From: Vibrio panuliri
GTDB lineage: Bacteria > Pseudomonadota > Gammaproteobacteria > Enterobacterales > Vibrionaceae
DNA: 64,000 bases
Direction: 5' to 3'
Assembly: GCF_009938205.1 (NCBI RefSeq)
Contig: NZ_AP019654.1
Span: 2,170,001-2,234,000, forward strand
Position numbers and translations under genes: made by a program. Of the stretch, positions 1 to 10,753 are shown one piece after another. Position 1 is the first letter of the stretch, and each line of letters opens with the position of its first letter. The notes beneath the pieces were generated by a model. The model was not told the origin of the DNA. It searched no databases and saw only the letters and a program-made list of their open reading frames with translations.

Positions 1-1619
1 GTTTTTGGTAGATCTTCTTTGAACTCAACCAATTTCGGCACTTTATAACCGGTCAGATGCTGACGACAGTGAGCAATCACTTCTTCTTTAGTCAGGCTTG
101 GATCACGCTTAACCACGTAAAGCTTAACAATCTCACCCGACACTTCGTGTGCCTGAGCAATTGCTGCCGCTTCCAACACCTTACCATGCAGCGAAACCAC
201 ATCCTCAATCTCATTTGGATACACGTTAAATCCTGAGACCAAAATCATGTCTTTTTTGCGATCGACAATGTGAATCAATCCTTCATCATCAAACTTAACG
301 ATATCGCCCGTCGATAACCAACCATCTTCGGTTAATACTTCTTTGGTCGCTTCGCTGCGCTGCCAGTAACCTTGCATGACTTGAGGGCCACGAACTTGCA
401 GCTCACCAACTTCAGTGTATGGCAGAGCCATACCCTCTTCATCAACGATACGCACTTCTGTTGAAGGTACAGGCAAACCAATCGCACCCGTGTAATCAAC
501 CAAGTCGTATGGGTTGCCCGTTACCAATGGCGAACACTCGGTTAAACCGTAGCCTTCTAGTAGATGAATACCCGTGATTTTCTTCCACTTTTCAGCCACG
601 CCACGTTGCACAGCCATACCACCACCAACCGACAGTTTCATCTTACTGAAGTCAAGCTCATGGAAGTCTTCGTTGTTCACTAGGGCATTAAATAGCGTGT
701 TAACGCCAGTCACCGCTGTAAACGGATACTTTTGTAGCTCTTTGATAAAGCCTGGAATATCACGTGGGTTAGTAATTAGTAGGTTACGCCCACCCATTTC
801 AATGAACAGTAAACAGTTCACGGTCAAAGCAAACACATGGTAAAGCGGCAATGCGGTTACTACCAACTCTTGACCCGCAGATAGTACTGGACCATAAGCC
901 CCTTTCGCCTGCATGACATTCGCCACCATGTTGCGATGCGTCAAAATTGCGCCCTTCGCCACACCTGTTGTGCCGCCGGTATATTGCAAGAATGCAATAT
1001 CGTCACCTGACATAAATGGCTTCACATATTGCAAGCGGCGACCTTTGTGCAGAGCTTTGCGCATGGAGATAGCACCCGGCAAGTCGTACTTCGGTACCAT
1101 GCCTTTTACGTACTTAACCACAAAGTCTACGATGGTACCTTTCGCACGTGGAAGCATTTGCCCTAAGCTCGTTAGAACAACATGTTTTACTGGCGTGTTG
1201 TCGACGATTTGCTCTAACGTGTTAGCAAAGTTGGAAACGATAACAATCGCTTTAGCCCCTGAGTCATTAAGTTGATGCTCAAGTTCACGCGGCGTGTAAA
1301 GAGGATTCACGTTCACAGCGATAAGACCTGCACGCAGCACACCAAATAGTGCGACTGGATATTGCAACAGGTTTGGCATCATTAGCGCGACGCGATCGCC
1401 TTTTTGTAGTTTCAGATCGTTTTGTAGGTACGCGGCAAAAGCACGGCTACGTTCTTCCAACTTACGGAAGGTCATAACCGAACCCATATTCATAAATGCT
1501 GGCTGATCAGCGTATTTTTGTACTGATTGCTCAAACATCTCAACCAATGAAGGATATTGGTCTGGGTTGATGTGCTCAGGCACTTCGCTTGGATAACGAG
1601 ATAACCAAGGTTTATCCAC
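1..1619 (-). CDS. fadD: Long-chain fatty acid-CoA ligase FadD (3' end cut by window edge)
   Basis: This enzyme activates long-chain fatty acids to acyl-CoA at the inner membrane, the entry step of beta-oxidation. The window holds 539 codons; by comparison with E. coli FadD (561 aa) roughly 25 C-terminal residues lie beyond base 1. The AMP-binding P-loop YTGGTTG is at about residues 213-219, and an adenylate-forming motif YGLTEC follows. I chose the GTG at 1617-1619 because the protein then begins [10 protein letters not shown], as in the family, and a GAGGAG ribosome site lies just upstream. It is the last visible gene of a leftward block that includes slp and a hydrolase. No convincing FadR operator was seen directly upstream, unlike at fadH. 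Identification is firm. Confidence 0.95.
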   Translation of the reverse strand, partial: MDKPWLSRYPSEVPEHINPDQYPSLVEMFEQSVQKYADQPAFMNMGSVMTFRKLEERSRAFAAYLQNDLKLQKGDRVALMMPNLLQYPVALFGVLRAGLIAVNVNPLYTPRELEHQLNDSGAKAIVIVSNFANTLEQIVDNTPVKHVVLTSLGQMLPRAKGTIVDFVVKYVKGMVPKYDLPGAISMRKALHKGRRLQYVKPFMSGDDIAFLQYTGGTTGVAKGAILTHRNMVANVMQAKGAYGPVLSAGQELVVTALPLYHVFALTVNCLLFIEMGGRNLLITNPRDIPGFIKELQKYPFTAVTGVNTLFNALVNNEDFHELDFSKMKLSVGGGMAVQRGVAEKWKKITGIHLLEGYGLTECSPLVTGNPYDLVDYTGAIGLPVPSTEVRIVDEEGMALPYTEVGELQVRGPQVMQGYWQRSEATKEVLTEDGWLSTGDIVKFDDEGLIHIVDRKKDMILVSGFNVYPNEIEDVVSLHGKVLEAAAIAQAHEVSGEIVKLYVVKRDPSLTKEEVIAHCRQHLTGYKVPKLVEFKEDLPK

Positions 1620-1717
1620 GATACTACTCCTCGAATTAGACAGGTATTGTAATTCAATGTTCAGCGTTGAAACGTGTTTATAGCACGTCATTCAAGCTCT
1701 ATTACAACACAGGCTGA

Positions 1718-1729
1718 GTGCTCGAGCAC
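1718..1729. repeat. 12-bp perfect palindrome upstream of fadD
   Basis: GTGCTCGAGCAC is self-complementary. It lies in the 129-bp gap between the alpha/beta hydrolase and fadD, about 100 bp upstream of the fadD start. No T-tract follows, so it is a poor terminator. It may be an operator, but I do not recognise the protein that would bind it. Confidence 0.35.
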
Positions 1730-1748
1730 CAAAAGCTCAAACACTTGT

Positions 1749-2594
1749 TTAAATTTTGTTAACTAAAGCAAAAATATGTTGCGCCACTAGCGCAGGATGC
1801 TGCAAATGGCAGTGATGTCCACCTTCAATGTAGACAACGTTAGCTAACTTGTCGCTATCTTGCTGCAAGTAGGCATAGCCATTGTTAGCCAAGATTATCT
1901 GTTGTGGACAGAGGATATGCTGACGAACGTGCGCCGCATGGGCAAAAGACATTCGATACAAAGAGTCACTCTGCAACTTGATATCGTGCCTTAATCGCCA
2001 GCCCGATGCTGTTGCTTCGCTGCCTCGCCAAACGATGGGAGCAATCTGCTCGGTAGTGAGATTATTTACCGAAGCTCTGCGTTCAATTATCTGTTCAACT
2101 GTCGCAAACTCACGTTGAGGCTTAGCGCGTACACGTCGGCGACTCTTGACTCCATCCCGCAACCTTTCGACGCTATTTTCACTCGATTCCGCAAGCGGGC
2201 CATTACCTTCAATTTGGATCAAGGCGGCAACTTGCTCAGGAAAGGCGGCACTATAACAACTTGCAATCAAAGCACCAAGAGAATGTCCCACTAAAATCAA
2301 CTTGTTTGGCGAAAGATTAGCCAAAAACTGATAAAGGTCGTCAATATAATCGTGGAAAGGGTAATAATTGCCACCAGACTTGTGACTAGATAAACCGTGT
2401 CCGGCTAAATCTATCGCGCACTGATGCCAATGGGGAGCCAAGTGTTTAAGCTCTATCATGACAGACTCAAAACTCGCCGCATTATCGAGCCAACCATGTA
2501 AATAGACCACCGTCGGCTCATTTCCTTGCGCAAAGCCAATCTCGCGCGCTGCGATTCGAACATCCAACAGCTGAAAACGGGTTTCCTTAAACAT
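1749..2594 (-). CDS. Alpha/beta hydrolase fold protein
   Basis: A 281-aa serine hydrolase of the alpha/beta fold, likely cytoplasmic because no signal peptide is visible. The oxyanion HGW motif is at residues 33-35. The nucleophile elbow GHSLG is at 103-107 (Ser105), and a candidate catalytic His lies in the GGHH motif near the C-terminus. Its start codon overlaps the slp stop codon by one base (TAATG), so translation is probably coupled to slp. Downstream is fadD, so a lipid or acyl-ester substrate is possible, but the substrate cannot be read from sequence. The fold call is sure; the function is unknown. Confidence 0.85.
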   Translation of the reverse strand: MFKETRFQLLDVRIAAREIGFAQGNEPTVVYLHGWLDNAASFESVMIELKHLAPHWHQCAIDLAGHGLSSHKSGGNYYPFHDYIDDLYQFLANLSPNKLILVGHSLGALIASCYSAAFPEQVAALIQIEGNGPLAESSENSVERLRDGVKSRRRVRAKPQREFATVEQIIERRASVNNLTTEQIAPIVWRGSEATASGWRLRHDIKLQSDSLYRMSFAHAAHVRQHILCPQQIILANNGYAYLQQDSDKLANVVYIEGGHHCHLQHPALVAQHIFALVNKI

Positions 2595-3157
2595 TATCGA
2601 ACGTCTTTAATCACTCGTCCTTGGCGGGAGTTATAGTAGTTGTCACGGCAATAAATGGTACGACATGGATAAACATAACTGCCCGGATCATTGATGATGA
2701 TGCGTTCCTCAACTCGCCACAAACGGTAGCCGCGCGCATTCATCACTGGGAAAGTAGCGTCAAACTCGCCCACTTTGCCGTTTTCCGAGCCATTAGATTC
2801 ACCCAAGAACGTAATCAAACGCCCAGGAGCAAAAGCAACCGGATCTTCAAAACCTTGTAAGTAAGCGACAAATCGACCATTTGGCTCTTGTCCAATATCA
2901 GGCTTACCAACAGAATCGATCGGCAAGTTCACCACCTCAATTCGGGTTCGGTCAGCAAGGTTTTCCACTTCAGCAATCACCCCACCCATACGCACTTCAT
3001 TCTGCACAGCAGATTGTTGTTGCCAAGTGGCATAGTCACTAATTAGGTTGGGATTGTCAGAAACCAACTGCTCAGGTAGCGACGAACAGGCACTAAGGGC
3101 AAGCAAGGCAACAGAGCATAGGGCTAATTTTACAAATCGCAGATCTTTCATATTCAT
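2594..3157 (-). CDS. slp: Slp-family outer membrane lipoprotein
   Basis: A 187-aa lipoprotein related to E. coli Slp, the starvation-inducible outer membrane lipoprotein. The N-terminus has a basic head, a hydrophobic stretch and the lipobox LSAC, with the lipidated Cys at residue 24 counting from the first Met. An alternative start lies two codons downstream. The mature part carries the family pattern of a short domain ending in an Arg/Tyr-rich tail. It overlaps the following hydrolase by one base and lies 61 bp downstream of the 100-aa gene, which is consistent with one leftward transcript. Its molecular role in the family is not established. Confidence 0.85.
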   Translation of the reverse strand: MNMKDLRFVKLALCSVALLALSACSSLPEQLVSDNPNLISDYATWQQQSAVQNEVRMGGVIAEVENLADRTRIEVVNLPIDSVGKPDIGQEPNGRFVAYLQGFEDPVAFAPGRLITFLGESNGSENGKVGEFDATFPVMNARGYRLWRVEERIIINDPGSYVYPCRTIYCRDNYYNSRQGRVIKDVR

Positions 3158-3218
3158 TACTCATCTGAACTGTTTGGTTAATTATATACCCACCCAGATT
3201 GGGCATATTCAGTCAAAG

Positions 3219-3521
3219 CTATATGTAAATATCGACACCGAGTAATTGAATCAGTTCATCGCGCTTAGCTTGATTCATTACCCGCATGTACTCTTCTAAT
3301 GCTTTACGGCTTCGACCTTCTGGAAGATCGTACTGGATTTGCGCTTTGTGAATGTCAGATTCTTGTACATGTCGAATAGTATGGGCAACGGCATTCGCCA
3401 CCTTCGAAGGTTGAGCTACATCGCCCTTCTGTTGGGCTTTCTTTACCTCATTCTTTTTCCCAACTCGTTGAGTCTTACCCGAGCCAGGAATCGAAGAAGG
3501 TAAACCATTAATTGACACCAT
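3219..3521 (-). CDS. Conserved hypothetical protein, 100 aa
   Basis: A small basic protein that I do not recognise. It starts MVSINGLPSS, has a Lys/Gln-rich low-complexity middle and a predicted helical C-terminal half ending in LLGVDIYI. No signal peptide, membrane segment or metal motif is visible. An AGG-containing ribosome site precedes the ATG. It sits 30 bp downstream of tsaB and 61 bp upstream of slp on the same strand, so it is probably co-transcribed. The layout (small N-terminal linker, helical C-terminus) loosely resembles small regulators such as FlgM, but I see no shared motif strong enough to assign this. Confidence 0.7.
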   Translation of the reverse strand: MVSINGLPSSIPGSGKTQRVGKKNEVKKAQQKGDVAQPSKVANAVAHTIRHVQESDIHKAQIQYDLPEGRSRKALEEYMRVMNQAKRDELIQLLGVDIYI

Positions 3522-3551
3522 ACTATTTACCTACCATTTAGGTTGGGCGAA

Positions 3552-4253
3552 TTATTCGCGACCCGGCAATTTCTTCCACGCGACATTGTCACGCAAGTAA
3601 ACAGGGCTAGACTCTTCCACTGGTACGGTTTCGCCTTTTGCCAGCATATGTTTTGCGATTTGCACAATGTCTTGCGCATCTGGGAAGAGTACATCACCAC
3701 TGTTTCGAGTTAACGCCAAACCAGTCATCGCGTCTTGATACGCCTCCCAGCCTGTTCCTGCCATCATCCACTCATGCTCGTCGGCTTCCACTTGCTCACA
3801 CAATGTCGCTGGAGGGATAACGCATTCGCTATCAACCGCTAACCATTCACCATTCTCTTGACGGCTGTAACGTCCCCAGTAAACTTCGTTCATGCGCGCA
3901 TCGATAGCAGTTGCGACATGTGTCGCGCCACTAAGACGAAAACTCCCTTGCGCCATTGCTGCCAGCGTTGACACACCAATCATTGGCAAATCAGCACCAA
4001 AAGCTAACCCTTGCGCAATGCCGATGCCAATGCGCACACCAGTAAAACTGCCTGGACCACGACCAAACGCGAGCGCATCAAGCTGTGCGAGAGTCACACC
4101 CGCTTCCTTTAGCACCTCATCAACCATTGGCAGTACCAATTTAGTATGGTCACGTGGCGCCACTTGGCTACGTGCATACACTTGGTCACCAATAAGGAGG
4201 GCAACTGAACAGTTTTCAGTTGATGTATCTAGGGCAAGAATCTTTGCGCTCAT
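3552..4253 (-). CDS. tsaB: tRNA threonylcarbamoyladenosine biosynthesis protein TsaB
   Basis: TsaB (YeaZ) is the regulatory partner of TsaD. Together with TsaE they transfer threonylcarbamoyl to A37 of ANN-decoding tRNAs. The protein is 233 aa, the family length. It opens with the ASKHA phosphate-1 strand [16 protein letters not shown] and contains the conserved [13 protein letters not shown] segment near residues 65-77 that forms the TsaD interface. It lies 8 bp downstream of yoaA on the same strand. Nothing unusual is seen in the sequence. Confidence 0.95.
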   Translation of the reverse strand: MSAKILALDTSTENCSVALLIGDQVYARSQVAPRDHTKLVLPMVDEVLKEAGVTLAQLDALAFGRGPGSFTGVRIGIGIAQGLAFGADLPMIGVSTLAAMAQGSFRLSGATHVATAIDARMNEVYWGRYSRQENGEWLAVDSECVIPPATLCEQVEADEHEWMMAGTGWEAYQDAMTGLALTRNSGDVLFPDAQDIVQIAKHMLAKGETVPVEESSPVYLRDNVAWKKLPGRE

Positions 4254-4261
4254 TGAAATCT

Positions 4262-6193
4262 CTAATCTTGATTATTTGTTACTGAAATTTGGTGTAGAAA
4301 GTCCTCTATCACGCCTAAATCGCGTGTGCGAGGAATAGCCGGTAAGCTCGCGAGAAACACACCGCCATACTCACGTGTCACTAATCGATTATCACAAATG
4401 ATCAGTGCACCCTTGTCTTTCTTATCCCGGATTAAACGCCCAACCCCTTGCTTTAACGTAATAACCGCATCTGGCAATTGAACTTGTGCAAATGGGTCAC
4501 CACCTTTTAAGCGACAATCTTCAATGCGCGCTTTTAATAGCGGGTCATCGGGCGCGGTAAACGGTAATTTATCGATAATAACACAGCTCAGCGTATCACC
4601 TCTAACATCAATCCCTTCCCAGAATGCGCCCGTTGCCACCAGCAAAGCATTTCCTAGCTCCATAAACTCCGCTAACGTCTTTTGTTTACTGGTCTCGCCT
4701 TGCATCAGCACCGGTACCGAGAGCACTTCTCTAAATCGTTCGCCCAATTCACGCATCATGCTGTGCGACGTGCAAAGAAAGAAACAGCGCCCTTGGTTTT
4801 GCTCAATCACCGGAACAAGCATTCGCACCAATTTGTCTGCTAGACCGGCGCTGTTGGGTTCTGGCAAGTAGCGCGGTACGCACAACCGAGCTTGAGATTG
4901 ATAGTCAAACGGACTGGGAAGCGAAAACTGCGCAGAAGGCTTTAAACCTAAGCGTGATGTAAAGTGACCAAAGTCTTCATTTACCGCTAAGGTTGCGGAG
5001 GTAAATATCCATGTGCCTTGCTTGAGCTCGATCTGCTCATGAAACTTATCCGCCACACTCAATGGGGTAATGTGCAAGCTAAAGTGGCGAGGCGTAGTAT
5101 CAAACCAGTAGGAGTAACCAGTTATCGAGACATCGCATACTCTATCAATCCGCCCTTTGATGGTGTGTGCGCGTTCAAATGCAACATCCAGAAGTTGACT
5201 GCGGCCCAAGGCAATTTTGAGCACTTCGATGGCGAAATCTAAAGCTTCACGCACGCGCTCAACCTCTCTCGCAATCGATGGCGAGTTAATTGCCTCACGC
5301 CAGTTACCGCGAAATCCGGGCTCTCCTAAACAAATGCGTAAGTCCATCGCCGACTGCACCAACTTATCCGCCACTTTTTGCAGTTGACGCATATCTTTCG
5401 CTTCAGTGCGATAGCCAATCTCAATATCTTTCGCCAACTCTTGGATCTGACGGCTTGATACCGACTGACCAAAATACTGACTCGCGATATCGGGGATCTG
5501 ATGTGCCTCATCAAAGATAAACACTTCAGCTTCAGGAATTAACTCCCCAAAGCCCGTCTCTTTAATCGCTAGATCTGCCATAAACAGATGGTGATTCACC
5601 ACCACCACGTCGGCATCCAATGCTTTTTTACGCGCTTTAAGCACGAAACAATCGGTGTAGTTAGGGCAATCTTTACCCAAGCAATTCTCGTTGGTCGAGG
5701 TAATCGTCGGAATCACTGGGCTATCTTCGGCTATCGCATCACACTCACCTAAATCGCCACTTTTGCTCTCTGATGCCCACGAACGTACTTTCACCAATTG
5801 AGTCAATAAGGTGGGGTCAGTGTGAGTACCATGACTTTCAATCATCTGCCGACCAAGGCGCTCAATACAGAGATAGTTCGCCCGCCCTTTGAGCAATGCC
5901 ACTTGACCATAAAAGCCGAGCGCAGACGTCATTAACGGGAGATCGCGATGAAAAAGCTGTTCTTGAAGGTTTTTAGAACCGGTACTGATAATGGTTTTTT
6001 TCCCACTTAGCAGCGCAGGAACAAGATAGGCAAATGTCTTACCGGTTCCCGTACCCGCTTCAATCACCAATTGGCTTTGCTGCTTGATAGCTTGACGAAC
6101 CGCTTCTGCCATATCGAGTTGCGCCTGACGCGGCTGAAAACCGGGAATGGCTTTGCCTAAAGCGCCATCTTGGGAGAAGGTTTTTGAAATCAT
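4262..6193 (-). CDS. yoaA: ATP-dependent DNA helicase YoaA (DinG/XPD family)
   Basis: A 643-aa superfamily 2 iron-sulfur helicase, in E. coli linked to replication-gap repair with the HolC subunit. Walker A GTGTGKT is at residues 47-53 and the DEAH box follows in FDEAHQ. Four cysteines between the two motifs (in YLCIERL, ENC, KDC and TDC) match the [4Fe-4S] cluster of XPD-like helicases. A C-terminal motif VI segment GVGRLIR is present. It heads the leftward yoaA-tsaB operon. I looked for a LexA box in the 98-bp upstream gap and did not find one. Confidence 0.93.
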   Translation of the reverse strand: MISKTFSQDGALGKAIPGFQPRQAQLDMAEAVRQAIKQQSQLVIEAGTGTGKTFAYLVPALLSGKKTIISTGSKNLQEQLFHRDLPLMTSALGFYGQVALLKGRANYLCIERLGRQMIESHGTHTDPTLLTQLVKVRSWASESKSGDLGECDAIAEDSPVIPTITSTNENCLGKDCPNYTDCFVLKARKKALDADVVVVNHHLFMADLAIKETGFGELIPEAEVFIFDEAHQIPDIASQYFGQSVSSRQIQELAKDIEIGYRTEAKDMRQLQKVADKLVQSAMDLRICLGEPGFRGNWREAINSPSIAREVERVREALDFAIEVLKIALGRSQLLDVAFERAHTIKGRIDRVCDVSITGYSYWFDTTPRHFSLHITPLSVADKFHEQIELKQGTWIFTSATLAVNEDFGHFTSRLGLKPSAQFSLPSPFDYQSQARLCVPRYLPEPNSAGLADKLVRMLVPVIEQNQGRCFFLCTSHSMMRELGERFREVLSVPVLMQGETSKQKTLAEFMELGNALLVATGAFWEGIDVRGDTLSCVIIDKLPFTAPDDPLLKARIEDCRLKGGDPFAQVQLPDAVITLKQGVGRLIRDKKDKGALIICDNRLVTREYGGVFLASLPAIPRTRDLGVIEDFLHQISVTNNQD

Positions 6194-6242
6194 GATGCGG
6201 GAACGTCGGTATTAAAAAATTAATTATACCCTGTTTAAAATG

Positions 6243-6269
6243 AAAAACGCGACTCCGAAGCGCCGCGTT
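6243..6269 (-). terminator. Rho-independent terminator after the 66-aa gene
   Basis: Inverted arms AACGCG and CGCGTT enclose an inner CTTCGG-type turn. Read on the minus strand, they are followed by TTTTTC. It lies 22 bp past the stop of the 66-aa gene and separates it from yoaA. Confidence 0.7.
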
Positions 6270-6291
6270 AAAATTCGAACTCTATGTCTGA

Positions 6292-6492
6292 TTAACGTTT
6301 ATTAAGATAACGGGAAAGCCACGCTGGTCCATCAAACTCATTTTGACTATCGATAATCGCTCTTGCAGCTTCACTGGGTGACGCTTTAGATTCCCACATC
6401 TCGGTCAAAATGGATTCATCTAGCTGACAATCACCTAGCATGCTGGTTACTCGTTCGCTGTAAAGTTTACGGGCTAATAATTCTTTATCCAT
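6292..6492 (-). CDS. Small conserved hypothetical protein, 66 aa
   Basis: A 66-aa soluble, helical protein starting MDKELLARKLYSERV. A longer in-frame reading from 6537 exists, but the ATG at 6490-6492 is preferred because AAGGTGG lies at the right distance upstream and the extension is hydrophobic and unlike the rest. No domain or motif is recognised. It has its own terminator, so it is probably a single-gene unit divergent from purU. The coding call rests on the ribosome site, the clean terminator and composition. Confidence 0.65.
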   Translation of the reverse strand: MDKELLARKLYSERVTSMLGDCQLDESILTEMWESKASPSEAARAIIDSQNEFDGPAWLSRYLNKR

Positions 6493-6689
6493 AACAACCA
6501 CCTTAAGACACTCAATGAGGAGAGAAAACATCAACATTCGCTAACTAACTTGGTTTTAACCAAATAACTTGTTGAATTCCATTTGATATTAGTTTAATTG
6601 TTAACCTATTATTGCGGCTCAGCTCACCCTTCGGAAGCGCCGAAAAATTTCAGAATACGAAAAAAATAATTCACGGAAGTAGATACGAA

Positions 6690-7523
6690 ATGGAAAAGAA
6701 AACACTGCTAACTCACTGTAGTGATGCACCAGGATTGATCTCAAAAATCACCAATATTTGTTATAAGCATCAGCTAAACATTATTCATAACAATGAGTTT
6801 GTTGATAACTCAAGCGGCCACTTCTTTATGCGCACCGAGCTGGAAGGCTACTTCAATGATCAAACTTTCCTTGCGGACCTTGACCAAGCCTTGCCAAGCG
6901 GAGCAAGACGCAAGTTAGTCGATTCAAGCCGCAAGCGTGTCGTGGTTCTTGTCACTAAAGAAGCCCATTGTTTGGGCGACATCTTGATGAAAAACTATGA
7001 TGGTAGTTTAGACATTGATATTGCAGCGGTCGTTGGCAACTACGATACGTTACAAGCTCTCACTGAGAAGTTTGATATCCCTTATCACCATGTCAGTCAT
7101 GAAGGGTTATCGCGTGAAGAGCACGAGCAGGCGATGCTGAAAGTGATCGACCAATACCAAGCGGATTTTTTGGTTCTCGCAAAATACATGCGCGTTCTGA
7201 CTGCTGGATTCGTTGAAAAGTACCATCACAAAATTATCAACATTCACCATAGTTTCCTACCGGCATTTATCGGTGCAAAACCGTACCAACAAGCTTTTGA
7301 CCGTGGCGTAAAAATCATCGGTGCGACGGCTCACTTTGTCACTAACGACCTTGATGAAGGGCCGATCATCAAACAAGATGTGATTCCTGTCGACCACACC
7401 TTTAGTGCCAAAGACATGGCTCAAGCAGGCCGTGATGTGGAAAAGAATGTCCTGAGTAAAGCGCTCAATAAAGTGGTCAACGATCACGTGTTTGTCTACG
7501 GCAACAAAACCGTCATTTTGTAA
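6690..7523 (+). CDS. purU: Formyltetrahydrofolate deformylase PurU
   Basis: PurU hydrolyses 10-formyl-THF to formate and THF, supplying formate for PurT and balancing the one-carbon pool. The protein is 277 aa (E. coli 280). An N-terminal ACT domain (residues 1 to about 80) contains NNEFVD and FFMRTELEG. A C-terminal formyltransferase domain has the catalytic NIHHSFLPAF segment and a later conserved Asp in DLDEGPII. A TTG-started extension from 6612 is in frame, but family alignment and a GGAAG ribosome site support the ATG at 6690. It is a monocistronic unit closed by a strong terminator. Confidence 0.95.
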   Translation: MEKKTLLTHCSDAPGLISKITNICYKHQLNIIHNNEFVDNSSGHFFMRTELEGYFNDQTFLADLDQALPSGARRKLVDSSRKRVVVLVTKEAHCLGDILMKNYDGSLDIDIAAVVGNYDTLQALTEKFDIPYHHVSHEGLSREEHEQAMLKVIDQYQADFLVLAKYMRVLTAGFVEKYHHKIINIHHSFLPAFIGAKPYQQAFDRGVKIIGATAHFVTNDLDEGPIIKQDVIPVDHTFSAKDMAQAGRDVEKNVLSKALNKVVNDHVFVYGNKTVIL

Positions 7524-7535
7524 CCCGCTGTACAT

Positions 7536-7564
7536 GCTGATCCCTAGCAGGGATCAGCGTTTTT
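7536..7564 (+). terminator. purU terminator
   Basis: Ten-base arms GCTGATCCCT and AGGGATCAGC with a 3-base AGC loop are followed by GTTTTT. It starts 13 bp after the purU stop. Confidence 0.9.
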
Positions 7565-7690
7565 GCATCTCCAGAGAAAAGCTCGCAATTAATTAGTGAA
7601 ACGATTGCGTTCTCTACTTATCATACCCGCTCGTGACCATGGTCTCATAGATAAGACTTAAAACACCTCTGCCGACTCGGCATTTTTATA
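7565..7690 (+). ncRNA. Possible small RNA ending in an orphan terminator
   Basis: The gap between the purU terminator and the next gene holds a second terminator-like hairpin at 7670-7687 (TGCCG, loop ACT, CGGCA, TTTTT) with no ORF before it. A palindrome GACCATGGTC lies upstream within the gap. A -10-like TATCAT is near 7618-7623, but no well spaced -35 was found. The hairpin could instead be a leader attenuator for the 193-aa gene 55 bp further on. Weak evidence. Confidence 0.2.
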
Positions 7691-7742
7691 CTGGTCACTT
7701 GGCGATATAGCCAATGACAACCAACTAAAAACGAGCAACAAA

Positions 7743-8324
7743 ATGAAAAAGACATTGGTACTTGCTGCTATCACCGCAGCCCTTTCATTCCCATCTATTG
7801 CTTCCGCTGCTGATCCTGTGGAATTTCAAAAGATCCCACAAATTATGCAGCAATTTGAGTCTGCGCAGTTGTATGTAAAGAAAGCACCAACATTGGGTCG
7901 TCTACCAAAGCAACAAGAACTAGGCCAAGATTTTCCAACCTACGTTTCTGATGGTAAAGGAGGTTATACTCTTGAAACCAACAATGTGATGACTGATGAC
8001 GTGGTCATCGCCAGCATGAGCAAACCAATTGTTGCCGATGTCTACAACCAATGGTTGGTACCAAAAGATGTTTGGACCGGCACTTATGGCGAGCTTCCTA
8101 CTTCGACTGAGTTCAAACCATTCAAACGCATTGCCACAATCAAAGCGATCAAAATTGACGATGCCATGCTGAAACTGCTTGGTTCAAATGATGGCGAAAC
8201 GGCGGTGATTAAAGTCAGTTGGGACGACAAAGGCATGAAGGTTTACAAAGGTGGTTACTTAGCAGATTACGAATACGGCATTGCGCCACAAGAGATGCAA
8301 GAGAACTACGAACTGGCTAAATAA
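7743..8324 (+). CDS. Periplasmic hypothetical protein, 193 aa
   Basis: I do not recognise this protein. It has a clear Sec signal peptide (MKKTLVLAAITAAL then a SIASA-type cleavage site near residue 22), so it is exported and lacks a lipobox Cys. The mature part is about 170 aa, has no cysteines, and mixes predicted strands and loops (for example GKGGYTLETNNVMTDD and VYNQWLVPKDVWTGTYG). It is alone between two terminators, downstream of purU and convergent with fadH, so context gives no function. Confidence 0.75.
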   Translation: MKKTLVLAAITAALSFPSIASAADPVEFQKIPQIMQQFESAQLYVKKAPTLGRLPKQQELGQDFPTYVSDGKGGYTLETNNVMTDDVVIASMSKPIVADVYNQWLVPKDVWTGTYGELPTSTEFKPFKRIATIKAIKIDDAMLKLLGSNDGETAVIKVSWDDKGMKVYKGGYLADYEYGIAPQEMQENYELAK

Positions 8325-8345
8325 TCACGCTGGTGACTCTGAAGG

Positions 8346-8376
8346 AAAGCCGCCCTCATAAATAGAGGGCGGCTTT
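8346..8376. terminator. Bidirectional terminator between the 193-aa gene and fadH
   Basis: Twelve-base arms AAAGCCGCCCTC and GAGGGCGGCTTT with a 7-base loop. A/T runs on both sides allow use by the converging genes. Confidence 0.85.
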
Positions 8377-8391
8377 ACTTTTGCCGAGTAT

Positions 8392-10438
<2,047 letters not shown>

Positions 10439-10753
10439 TAAGACTAAACAACACAAAAATCAAACATACGTTTACATTTTTGAAACATCACTCACTTTTC
10501 GAGCGAGGCAACGTATAACTCTTGTTGGTGCCCAACATTCGCCAACAGAAAAGGATACCAACGAAATCAATGGGAAATGACCGGATACTGATTTGGTTGG
10601 CTTTGGTGCCTTTTTAGGGAAATTGTCAGTTGATCCATTCAAGCTTGACTAGATTTAATAAAGAATCATTTAAAGGTTCTGGTGATACCCCTTAAGTTTC
10701 AGTAGGATGTAAGGTTAATCATTAGAACCTGTGGGGAACACAGCGGAGATACA
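10439..10753. other. fadH-sppA divergent gap with a long inverted repeat
   Basis: This is the rest of a 340-bp divergent gap. Arms CCAACGAAATCA (10558-10569) and TGATTTGGTTGG (10589-10600) pair at 11 of 12 positions across a 19-base loop, followed downstream by TTTTT at 10611-10615. This could be an attenuator or small RNA end upstream of sppA, or a DNA site. No ORF with a ribosome site was seen. Confidence 0.35.

Noticed and set aside
574..1275. Two plus-strand ORFs (89 and 120 codons) inside fadD
   Set aside because: They lie opposite the clear FadD reading frame, which begins with GTG and runs off the window, and so was easy to overlook.
6194..6291. LexA box for yoaA
   Set aside because: No CTGT-N8-ACAG pattern was found in the gap upstream of the helicase gene.
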